Counted from the first letter of the stretch, positions 1 through 5,799 are shown. The stretch: 5,910 nt of DNA from a bacterium (GCA_024278345.1 JAJRTK010000282.1:1-5910), one strand, 5' to 3'. Numbers and translations: made by a program. Notes: generated by a model from the sequence alone, not told the origin.

Positions 1-1
1 C

Positions 2-157
2 GGGGACCTATCAGATCCGGTTGACAACATCACCGCTGGGGCGGGCCTCCTTCCCGGCTCCGTGCAGCCCGGAGGGCGCTACACCGGCAAGATGCCGGTG
101 CCACCGTTTCGGCGAAGAAAATTGTAAAGCAAAAACACGACTATTTGATAGGTCCCC
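2..157. mobile_element. MITE-like element, copy 1 (156 bp)
   Basis: This non-coding element is bounded by a perfect 12-bp terminal inverted repeat: it starts GGGGACCTATCA and ends TGATAGGTCCCC. The match continues for two more bases after one mismatch. It recurs at 849-1004 as a direct repeat with a constant offset of 847 and three substitutions (positions 43, 122 and 142). Inside is an 8-bp hairpin at 82-100. No transposase is encoded, so if mobile it must be moved in trans. The left end lies one base from the window edge, so the left flank and any target duplication cannot be judged. The internal hairpin core resembles a repeat I recall in many repeat-rich genomes, where it gives spurious ORFs ending GTGILPV. 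The family is not identified. Confidence 0.75.
82..100. repeat. Internal hairpin of MITE-like copy 1
   Basis: CACCGGCA (82-89) and TGCCGGTG (93-100) are perfect reverse complements around a 3-base AGA spacer, giving an 8-bp GC-rich stem. The same hairpin is conserved base for base in the second copy at 929-947. On the minus strand it can be translated as GTGILPV inside a long but unconvincing open frame. Confidence 0.75.
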
Positions 158-185
158 AATGCCGTCCCCATGGTGGATGGTCCGT

Positions 186-209
186 GCGGGGCGCCGGGCG
201 GCGCCCCGC
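186..209. repeat. GC-rich hairpin, 10-bp stem
   Basis: GCGGGGCGCC (186-195) pairs perfectly with GGCGCCCCGC (200-209) across a GGGC loop. Every base of the stem is G or C, so it would be very stable in RNA or single-stranded DNA. There is no U-tract on either side, so a terminator call is not supported. Confidence 0.7.
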
Positions 210-234
210 TGACATTGTGTTTCGGTCCGCGGTA

Positions 235-255
235 GGGCGGGTTTGAAACCCGCCC
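235..255. repeat. REP-like near-perfect palindrome
   Basis: GGGCGGGTTT (235-244) and AAACCCGCCC (246-255) are perfect reverse complements around a single G. I recall near-identical palindromes dispersed in several repeat-rich bacterial genomes, where they give spurious translations containing RVSNPPY. It lies 25 bases from the 186-209 hairpin and 77 bases from the end of element copy 1, so this spacer has collected several unrelated palindromic units. Confidence 0.7.
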
Positions 256-624
256 CTGAAACTTCCCTTGCCGGAGCATTGGAAGGGAGTCCCGGCGGCT
301 GCGCTCCATCAGGCTGCGAAAATCTTCTCGATTGTAGGGAGCGAGGTGGTGGGCTATGATGAAGCGGGTTCCTGAGACGAAGGCTGGCAGTGGCCCTCTT
401 CCCCTGCGACTCCCCATCGGGCTTAACAGCGGAATTGCGAAGATATCGACATGAAACGTAGCCGCCAGAGCGGCAGGAGTGAGTGGAGCGCGGTCGAGGT
501 CACTGAACGTGTGCTCGAACTTTCCACACGGATGCTAGAGGAGACGGTAAGGGGCGGTGCTCCGGACTTAGGGCAATCGTTGTGGAGAGCGGCGGAAATG
601 GCGAGCAGCGGGTGCCGCGGGGAA

Positions 625-643
625 CTCGTGCCAAAGGCACGGG
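625..643. repeat. Short hairpin
   Basis: CGTGCC (627-632) pairs with GGCACG (636-641) around an AAA loop. The stem extends to 8 pairs as plus-strand RNA if one U-G wobble is allowed (625-643). There is no adjacent U-run, and its function is unknown. Confidence 0.5.
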
Positions 644-775
644 TCGATACCGATGCAAGCGGAACGTATAACACACAGGAAACAAAAGGTTTACCGAAAC
701 TTCCGCCCTAGACGGAGAGCACGATCGATGATTGGTGCCCGCAAGGAAACCTCCGCGGCATTTGTTGGTGGCGAT

Positions 776-791
776 GGTGGCACCGGCCACC
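776..791. repeat. Short GC-rich hairpin
   Basis: GGTGGC (776-781) pairs with GCCACC (786-791) around a 4-base ACCG loop. An A-rich run follows on the plus strand (about 797-802, and again about 812-818), so on the minus strand a T-rich stretch precedes the stem. That is the wrong order for a minus-strand terminator. Confidence 0.5.
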
Positions 792-848
792 CTCCCAAAA
801 AACGCGTAGCGAAAAAAATCTTGGTGGGGAACGGCGGAACCGTCCACT

Positions 849-1004
849 GGGGACCTATCAGATCCGGTTGACAACATCACCGCTGGGGCAGGCCTCCTTC
901 CCGGCTCCGTGCAGCCCGGAGGGCGCTACACCGGCAAGATGCCGGTGCCACCGTTTCGGCGAAGAAAACTGTAAAGCAAAAACACGACAATTTGATAGGT
1001 CCCC
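849..1004. mobile_element. MITE-like element, copy 2 (156 bp)
   Basis: This is the second copy, in the same orientation as the first, with the same perfect 12-bp terminal inverted repeat. Differences from copy 1 are at 890, 969 and 989. Here the inverted repeat can be extended by one base pair (T848 with A1005), which is not true of copy 1. It ends 20 bases beyond the stop codon of the large ELWxxDGT gene, so the transcript of that gene would run into it from its right end. No unambiguous target duplication is visible in the flanks. The near identity of the copies suggests recent insertion, recent duplication or gene conversion. Confidence 0.77.
929..947. repeat. Internal hairpin of MITE-like copy 2
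   Basis: The same 8-bp stem and AGA spacer as in copy 1, without substitutions. All three differences between the copies fall outside this hairpin. Confidence 0.75.
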
Positions 1005-1019
1005 ACCATACCGGTGAGG
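1001..1019 (-). terminator. Possible hairpin terminator after the ELWxxDGT gene
   Basis: Read as minus-strand RNA, CCUCACC (1019-1013) pairs with GGUGGGG (1007-1001), with one G-U pair, around a 5-base loop. The stem begins 5 bases past the stop codon. There is no U-tract directly after it; the first T-rich stretch on that strand is about 15 bases further on, inside the MITE-like element. Half of the stem is formed by the terminal bases of element copy 2, so the insertion may have helped create it. Rho-independent activity is doubtful. Confidence 0.3.
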
Positions 1020-1024
1020 TCTTG

Positions 1025-4000
1025 CTAGGATTCGTCTGGTTTTGTGCGGTCTTTCGTGCGGGTGAACCTCTGTTTCACTGCTAGCGCCAGCAAGAGAACC
1101 AGGCCTCCGAGCCACGCGAAGACGATGGAGGCCGCTGGAACCGGTCGAGGGCGGAGGATCGGCACTTCCCACAATTCCCGACCGGCATTTTTCGCATTGG
1201 CCGTCAAGAAGAGCCGGTCGCCCAGCCGGTAGAGATCCCTGGGGACCGCCGACGCCGGTCCTGGCTCCAGGTCCGCGTAGGGGCCGGTTCCCTCGGGCGT
1301 TCCGTCGCTGTGCCAGAGTTCCTCTCCGGTCTTGGGTTCCCAGGCTAGAAAGAAGAGCCCACCGGATCCGTCGGGAACCCAGGGATCGTGATCGACCCGG
1401 AGTTCCGCCTCCGGCCACCAGGCGAAGAGGTCGATGGCGTGGCCGCCGGTCGGGGGAATGGCGACGAGGCGTGCCACCCAGGTGCCGCTGGCGCTGGCGG
1501 CATAGATCGGTCCGCTCCGATCCACCGTGTACTGTGGCTCCCCGCAGTCATAGTCCAGAGCGCTTGGCATCGTGCCGAATTGCCGCGTGCCCTCGGGCGT
1601 TCCATCGCTGACGATCAACCTGTTTCCCACCAGGAAGATTACTCGTCCGGAGTTTCGGAGGAAACCTTCCACCTGAGAAAAACAACCGTCTTTGAGCTGC
1701 CCCTCCAGCAGGAGCGTGGTTCTCCCGGAGCCTGGATCGATGACCTCGAGTTCGTAGTCGCAACTACTAACGAGAATCGCCTGGAACCATTGACCGTTCT
1801 CCTGGACGGTTGCCCTTCCGGAATGACAGTAGATCCACCGTTTCCGGGTATCTCCACGTGGAGTTTGGGCCGCCCCGTCGCCGGATGCACGGCGGTCCCT
1901 CCTCCCGATCATGGGATTCCTGTCCGGTTTTCCCCGACTCTGGCGGCGTCTTCGGGTAACCTGGTGGGACGTGGGGACTGGAAACGTTCCTTGGGCCGTG
2001 CCATCGGTTCTCCAGGGTTCAGAAGAAAAAAAGGCCAGGAAGTAGAGAATGCCGTCCACGGCTTGAAAAGATCGGGGAGTAGAGCTGTAAGGGCTGGGAG
2101 TCACACCGTCCAGTGAAGTGAGGTCCTTCAGGAGACGGGTTCCAAGAGTCGTTCCGTCGGTCACCCAGGGTTCCCGCCCGTGATCCGGATCCCACGCCGA
2201 AAAGAAGATCCGGGATTTCCACCGGTAGAAATCCCGGCACGAAGAAGACCAGGGACCAGGGACGATGTCCTTCAGGAGGCGCGTTCCCCGCTTCGTTCCG
2301 TCGGTGATCCACGGTTCAGCGCCGTGCTCCGGATCGTTGTGGACGAAGAGAAAGCGGTTTCCCAGGGCGATCCCGCCCGTGGGCGGGGCTGCGGAAGGGG
2401 CGGAGGCTGCCCGGTTCTCCGCCGGGTGGCGGCGCTCCGGCGTGGCGTTCCCGGACGGCTGGCCCGCGCTCGGGGAGGGCGGAGCCGGGCAAGGGGCGGA
2501 GGGCTCCCGGTTCTCCGGTGGGTGGTGGCGCTTGGGGGGGGCGTTCCCGGAAGTCGATGCCGCCTCCATGGCATGGGGCGCTGCGGGAGAGGCGGAAGGC
2601 GGTCGGCTTGCCGCCGAGGGAGCCTCGCCGCCGGCGATGCTTTCCGGTCCCGGAAGGCGCGTGGATCTGGGAGGGGTCTCGGGGAGAAGGCATCGCGTTC
2701 CCCGTGGCGTTCCGTCGGTCGTCCAGAGGCACCAGCCCTCGTCGGAGGTCCAACCGCGGAAGTAACAGCGGTCTCCCTCACACCCCCGCCATGGCTGGAC
2801 CGGTGGTTCGTCGTAGCCGGATTCGAGTTTCGCCACGACGGAGGAGAGCCTTTCCAGGCCGCAGCGGGGGCTCCACTGCCAGAGGCCGTCGATGGAGCGG
2901 GCAGGTTGCCACCAGCGCCACTCCTTGACGAAAAACATGAGGCGCTGTCTCCAGCCGAGATACCCGAGGGCGACGCCGAAGGCGCTCTCCGTTTGCCGGG
3001 ACGAGGCCCACACCTTCCGGGTGGCCCTCGCCGCGCCGTCGTAGCACCAGATGGCCCCTAGTCCTCCCTTCCCGCGAGTCCAGAAGCACGCTCCGCCCTT
3101 CACGGGGGCCACGGCCTCTCCCACCTCGACCGCGGGATCGACCGTTTCCCACAGCTTTTCCGCCTTTCCCGGCTGGCCTCCCGAACGCCACAGGCCGGTC
3201 CGCCCGGGGCGCTCCGCCGCCAGCCAGTACAGCCAGCGCCCAGACCCCGCCAGGCCGTGGGGATTCGAACTCCCACGACCGGGCCGGAGGTCCACCAGCC
3301 GGTGCGTTCCACGCGTCGTGCCGTCGCTCACGTACACTTCCCGGCCGAAAACCCCGTCGGCCGCCGTGAAATAGAGGCGGTTCGCCGTCGCCGTCAGCTC
3401 CTTAGGGCGCGATCCCTGGGGCCCAGGCCTCACGTCGGCGACGAGCCGCGTCCCCTCTTCCCGGCCGTCGGTCCGCCAGAGTTCCCGGCCCAGACCCGCC
3501 CCCGCCGCCAAGAAATAGACCTTGCCCCCCAGCCTCTGGAAATCCCGAGGAGCCGACGAATCCGGGCCGGGAAGGAGATCCGACACGCGCTCCGTCTCCT
3601 CCCGCGTGCCGTCGGTCCGGTAGAGTTCATCCCCCCCGTATCCCCAGGCGGGAAAGAACAACCACCGGCCCAGGGATGCCCCAGTGACCCGGCCCAGGCC
3701 CGGCTCGGGGACTCCAAGGTGCAGGATCAGGACCTCCTTGTCGAGGCCCTGGAACAGCGCCAGATTGGACCACGATTTGTGGGTGTAGTCGGTGGAATAC
3801 CAGTTTTCGAACTGCATGAGGCTGTTTCTGGACCAAGTCGATGTCCATCGGAGAAAGCTCCCGCAAAGGTCTCCGAACCAGCAGTCCTGGTCCGACAGGT
3901 AGGATTCCCCGATCCTGTTGCCCGACTCGTCGAAACACTCGACGTAGAAGAGATGGCTCCCGCTGCACAGGGCGCCCCGGTAGGAGAAGAGTTCTTGCGC

Positions 4001-4663
4001 CACCCACCATTTCTTCGTCGCCAGTGGAAGAAAGGGACGGGTTCCCCCTCTCTCACCGTCGGTGACGTGGATGTTCTGAGCGTAGTATTCGCTATAGCCG
4101 GCCACGAAGGCGACCTGGTCCTCGTACTCGGTCCAGGCCTGGACGAAAGAATCTTGCGGGCCGGGAACGACGTCCTCCAGGAGGAACGTTCCCTCCGGGG
4201 TGCCATCGGTGCGCCACGGTTCCTCTCCGCTCTTGCCGTCGTCGAGGTCCAGATAGAGCAGACCGTCTATCGATGCCCAGTCTTCGGGAAACTGGAAGGT
4301 GCTTGGCGCCAACCGGGTGTCTAGGTCTTCCACCAGGCGGCCCCGGACCCTTGGCGCACTATCCGGTTGCCGCGTTCCCCGGCGGTCCGACGCCGATTGT
4401 CGCGGGGCGACCGGTTGGGGGAGGGCCAGGCCCGTCCAGGCCAGAACGATGGCCGCCAGGGCGGCCAAGAGGCCTGGAGACCTCTGCCGGCTTCCAGGAA
4501 GAGCCCAGTCGGGACGATCTCTGGAGGGATCCCGGTCCCCCAAGGGGGCGGGGAAGACCTGTGGGGAATGACGACACTTTTCTCGTCCCGCTACATTCGT
4601 TCCAGCCGGGAAGGCAGAGCCTCCGGCTGCGCGGTTGCGGGGCTCGACGGGAAACGACTGCAT
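1025..4663 (-). CDS. ELWxxDGT-repeat protein, membrane-anchored and predicted extracytoplasmic
   Basis: This 1212-residue protein is recognised by many copies of the ELWxxDGT repeat (TIGR04534-type). Clear motifs include EEPWRTDGTPEGT (about 147), DELYRTDGT (345), RELWRTDG (393), REVYVSDGT (441), LWTTDGTPRGT (646), EPWITDGT (783), EPWVTDGT (831), EPWRTDGT (882), LIVSDGTPEGT (1016) and ELWHSDGT (1115), with degenerate ones between. Many continue into a downstream PGP-S-PRDF/L consensus. Such repeats are expected to fold as beta-propeller blades. Residues 660-765 form a Pro/Ala-rich linker between two repeat blocks. A hydrophobic stretch at about 64-81 resembles a signal peptide but lies after an unusually long N-terminal region. 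A second at about 1178-1196 is followed by a Lys/Arg-rich tail, indicating a C-terminal membrane anchor. The start is supported by a GGGAGGT site. Several Cys residues suggest disulfides. The biochemical role is unknown; adhesion or envelope structure is only a guess. Confidence 0.88.
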   Translation of the reverse strand: MQSFPVEPRNRAAGGSAFPAGTNVAGREKCRHSPQVFPAPLGDRDPSRDRPDWALPGSRQRSPGLLAALAAIVLAWTGLALPQPVAPRQSASDRRGTRQPDSAPRVRGRLVEDLDTRLAPSTFQFPEDWASIDGLLYLDLDDGKSGEEPWRTDGTPEGTFLLEDVVPGPQDSFVQAWTEYEDQVAFVAGYSEYYAQNIHVTDGERGGTRPFLPLATKKWWVAQELFSYRGALCSGSHLFYVECFDESGNRIGESYLSDQDCWFGDLCGSFLRWTSTWSRNSLMQFENWYSTDYTHKSWSNLALFQGLDKEVLILHLGVPEPGLGRVTGASLGRWLFFPAWGYGGDELYRTDGTREETERVSDLLPGPDSSAPRDFQRLGGKVYFLAAGAGLGRELWRTDGREEGTRLVADVRPGPQGSRPKELTATANRLYFTAADGVFGREVYVSDGTTRGTHRLVDLRPGRGSSNPHGLAGSGRWLYWLAAERPGRTGLWRSGGQPGKAEKLWETVDPAVEVGEAVAPVKGGACFWTRGKGGLGAIWCYDGAARATRKVWASSRQTESAFGVALGYLGWRQRLMFFVKEWRWWQPARSIDGLWQWSPRCGLERLSSVVAKLESGYDEPPVQPWRGCEGDRCYFRGWTSDEGWCLWTTDGTPRGTRCLLPETPPRSTRLPGPESIAGGEAPSAASRPPSASPAAPHAMEAASTSGNAPPKRHHPPENREPSAPCPAPPSPSAGQPSGNATPERRHPAENRAASAPSAAPPTGGIALGNRFLFVHNDPEHGAEPWITDGTKRGTRLLKDIVPGPWSSSCRDFYRWKSRIFFSAWDPDHGREPWVTDGTTLGTRLLKDLTSLDGVTPSPYSSTPRSFQAVDGILYFLAFFSSEPWRTDGTAQGTFPVPTSHQVTRRRRQSRGKPDRNPMIGRRDRRASGDGAAQTPRGDTRKRWIYCHSGRATVQENGQWFQAILVSSCDYELEVIDPGSGRTTLLLEGQLKDGCFSQVEGFLRNSGRVIFLVGNRLIVSDGTPEGTRQFGTMPSALDYDCGEPQYTVDRSGPIYAASASGTWVARLVAIPPTGGHAIDLFAWWPEAELRVDHDPWVPDGSGGLFFLAWEPKTGEELWHSDGTPEGTGPYADLEPGPASAVPRDLYRLGDRLFLTANAKNAGRELWEVPILRPRPVPAASIVFAWLGGLVLLLALAVKQRFTRTKDRTKPDES
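2369..2686 (-). repeat. Pro/Ala-rich linker-coding segment containing a 96-bp duplication
   Basis: This encodes residues about 660-765 of the ELWxxDGT protein, a low-complexity stretch rich in Pro, Ala and Ser. Within it, 2395-2455 and 2491-2551 match at 51 of 61 bases with no gaps and an offset of 96 bases (32 codons). Weaker similarity continues into the adjoining 16 bases. The two peptide copies share the pattern SGNAxPxRxHPxENRxxSAP, followed by APP. Because 96 is a multiple of three, the reading frame is kept. A third, more degraded unit further along the linker (around 2587) is possible but not convincing. Confidence 0.7.
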
Positions 4664-4666
4664 GGG

Positions 4667-4675
4667 ACCTCCCTT
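4667..4675 (-). promoter_or_regulatory. Shine-Dalgarno of the ELWxxDGT gene
   Basis: On the minus strand AAGGGAGGT lies 3 bases before the ATG at 4663. GGAGGT is a six-base match to the usual anti-Shine-Dalgarno. The spacing is short but workable. It supports the upstream ATG even though this leaves about 60 residues ahead of the signal-like segment. No in-frame ATG or GTG was found between that ATG and the hydrophobic segment. Confidence 0.65.
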
Positions 4676-4686
4676 CGTTGGTACAG

Positions 4687-5091
4687 TCAGCTACGGCAAT
4701 ATCCGCGCCACAAGAGGCTCCCGGCCGTGGAGGAGAGGGTTTCCCTCTGTTGGGGTCGCGGAGCGAACTCGAGCATGCCGTACTCTATGATTTCGGGGTC
4801 CCAGATGAACTCGACTTGATCTCGGAGGCTCCGGGCCAGGGCGCCGACATCCGCCGGTAAGATGTAAAAGACTCCGCGGCAGTTGGGGCTTTCTGCAGTG
4901 CCGATGGGCAGATCGACGAAGAACTGGAAGAGGATGCCGTTCCGGTTGACCTTGGCCAGAGGGTCAGTGACCCGGGATTCCAGGTTCCGGCGAAACGCTG
5001 GGGTTTCCTTCGTATCGCGGAAGAACAGCGAGGGCGCCAGGCGGTGTCACAGGCCGGTGGAGAGAGGCTTGTCGTGTTCTTTCGTTGGCAT
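4687..5091 (-). pseudogene. Uncharacterised gene interrupted by an in-frame TGA at codon 15
   Basis: An ATG at 5091 opens a 14-codon frame (MPTKEHDKPLSTGL), then TGA at 5049-5047. The same frame then stays open for 119 more codons to a TGA at 4689-4687. The downstream part looks truly coding: 33 of the first 40 codons end in G or C, and the peptide is balanced and globular-looking (for example NGILFQFFVDLPIG, CRGVFYILPADVGALARSL, VEFIWDPEIIEYGMLEF). Between the TGA and the Met about 90 codons later there is no in-frame ATG or GTG, so restart would need a rare codon such as the CTG three codons after the stop. A GGAAAG lies about 8 bases before the ATG. It sits 37 bases after the preceding gene and 23 before the next. 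Family not recognised; no membrane segment or signal peptide seen. The other minus-strand frame here encodes Ser-rich low complexity and looks like a shadow. Most likely a nonsense mutation (for example CGA to TGA); sequencing error or recoding remain possible. Confidence 0.72.
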
Positions 5092-5128
5092 TTTGGTTCT
5101 TTCCGGTTCACCACTTCAGGCTGGCCTA

Positions 5129-5698
5129 CTACCTTTCCGATTGTTCCGGCCTTTCGTAGAGAACCTCTGGCACGCCCTGTCTGGCTCGGTCAAAGAGTGC
5201 TCCCACAAGACCGCCCACCATGAGGCTACTGCCCACGGCTTTGGCCCTGGCCTCGTCAGAGCGTTCCTCTGGAGGATCGAAAAGAAGAGCCGAAGCACCA
5301 CCCAGTACCAGGGCACCCAGGAGAAGCCCCCGAAGCCGACCCTTGCGGCCGAGCTCGATTCGCTGGACTTGCTTGAAACGCAGCGTCCGCCGCCGCCCGC
5401 CACGACGGGAGATCTCGAACCAGGAATCCTCGATCCTCTTGATCCGACCCTCCACCACGGCTTTGCCACTTCCCGCTAGGTAGATTCTCACGTGGCGACG
5501 CCGCGCCTTCACCAAGATCTCTCGCAACCTCTCCACCGCCGGAGCGGCGGAATCATGTTCACCGGATTTCCCGAAGGAATCCCCGGACCCAGCGAAAGGA
5601 ACGGCCAGAAAGAGCAGGGTCAGGGCGAGGGCCATGTATCGAGGAGACAGGATCCGCCCGGCTCCAGCGGGGTCGCCGTAAGAACGCCGTTGGGGCAC
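5129..5698 (-). CDS. Small envelope protein: beta-rich Sm/SH3-like domain plus two glycine-rich helices
   Basis: This 189-residue product has a hydrophobic segment at about 23-36 (MALALTLLFLAVPFAG), probably a signal peptide. A basic, beta-rich stretch follows at about 58-118, in which VRIYLAGSGKAVVEGRIKRI and then RTLRFKQVQRIEL follow the alternating pattern of small Sm/SH3-like barrels. Two Gly-rich hydrophobic helices at about 123-140 and 155-169 resemble a glycine-zipper hairpin. I recall this layout from many uncharacterised proteins of Acidobacteriota and related groups, but no named family is assigned. The start is uncertain: the GTG at 5698 gives a basic region before the hydrophobic segment, while the ATG at 5635 would start directly at it; neither has a good ribosome binding site. 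It is the first gene of the apparent cluster. Its role is unknown; the topology suggests the inner membrane or periplasm. Confidence 0.72.
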   Translation of the reverse strand: MPQRRSYGDPAGAGRILSPRYMALALTLLFLAVPFAGSGDSFGKSGEHDSAAPAVERLREILVKARRRHVRIYLAGSGKAVVEGRIKRIEDSWFEISRRGGRRRTLRFKQVQRIELGRKGRLRGLLLGALVLGGASALLFDPPEERSDEARAKAVGSSLMVGGLVGALFDRARQGVPEVLYERPEQSER

Positions 5699-5730
5699 GG
5701 CAAGCCGCGCCCCGTGGAAATGGCGGTCCG

Positions 5731-5787
5731 CGGGTATCCAGCGTGACAGAACAGGAAAAGGCGAGCCATTGGGTCGCTGGATACCCG
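5731..5787. repeat. 13-bp perfect inverted repeat upstream of the cluster
   Basis: CGGGTATCCAGCG (5731-5743) and CGCTGGATACCCG (5775-5787) are exact reverse complements separated by 31 bases. A closely similar sequence, CACGCTGGATACCCG, is one I recall as part of dispersed repeats in several phyla, giving spurious peptides like CHAGYPR. It lies between the first gene and whatever is beyond the window, so it may be a REP-type unit, a terminator for an upstream minus-strand gene, or an operator. Confidence 0.65.
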
Positions 5788-5799
5788 GGTTCGCTCGCC
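5756..5799 (-). terminator. Possible minus-strand terminator-like hairpin
   Basis: On the minus strand GGCGAGC (5799-5793) pairs with GCTCGCC (5766-5760) and is followed at once by TTTT (5759-5756). The loop is long (26 bases), and this fold competes with the 13-bp inverted repeat overlapping it. If active it would end a transcript entering from beyond the right edge. Weak call. Confidence 0.25.

Larger units (their letters stand above)
158..848. other. Intergenic stretch between the two element copies; no convincing gene
   Basis: These 691 bases hold at least four hairpins (186-209, 235-255, 625-643, 776-791) and only short open frames. A plus-strand frame at 451-711 (86 codons) starts with ATG and has a helical-looking N-terminal half, but it lacks a clear ribosome binding site and its 3' half runs through a palindrome. 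A minus-strand frame is open from about 529 to 79, but its last third is made of repeat DNA (the 235-255 palindrome, then element copy 1). Its upstream part could be a decayed gene fragment; I recognise no family. Best read as a repeat-rich spacer, possibly with gene remnants. Confidence 0.55.

Noticed and set aside
21-26. TTGACA in element copy 1 (and at 868-873 in copy 2) as a -35 box
   Set aside because: No matching -10 hexamer at 16-18 bases downstream; the spacing region is GC-rich.
451-711. Plus-strand 86-codon frame with a helical-looking N-terminal half
   Set aside because: No clear ribosome binding site, no recognised family, and its 3' half is built from hairpin-bearing DNA. Not enough to call a gene.
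82-947. CRISPR array from the repeated hairpins
   Set aside because: Only two copies 847 bases apart within long 156-bp repeats; there is no regular repeat-spacer pattern.
2-1004. Composite transposon made by the two element copies
   Set aside because: No cargo gene or transposase between the copies, and no target duplication can be shown because the left end is at the window edge.
1388-2116. Long plus-strand open frame (242 codons) opposite the giant gene
   Set aside because: It lies entirely antisense to a protein with clear repeat motifs; GC-rich DNA commonly leaves the opposite strand open. The same reasoning removes 2180-3061 and 3257-4324.
5035-5049. Selenocysteine insertion at the in-frame TGA
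   Set aside because: The bases after the TGA offer only weak stems (for example TCGC with GCGA), there is no typical bulged SECIS loop that I can see, and no Cys or redox motif surrounds it. Kept only as a remote option.
4785-5114. 109-codon minus-strand frame starting at a GTG
   Set aside because: Its product is low-complexity (a run of seven Ser) and it overlaps the better coding frame 5091-4687, which has a balanced composition and G/C-biased third positions. It is a shadow frame.
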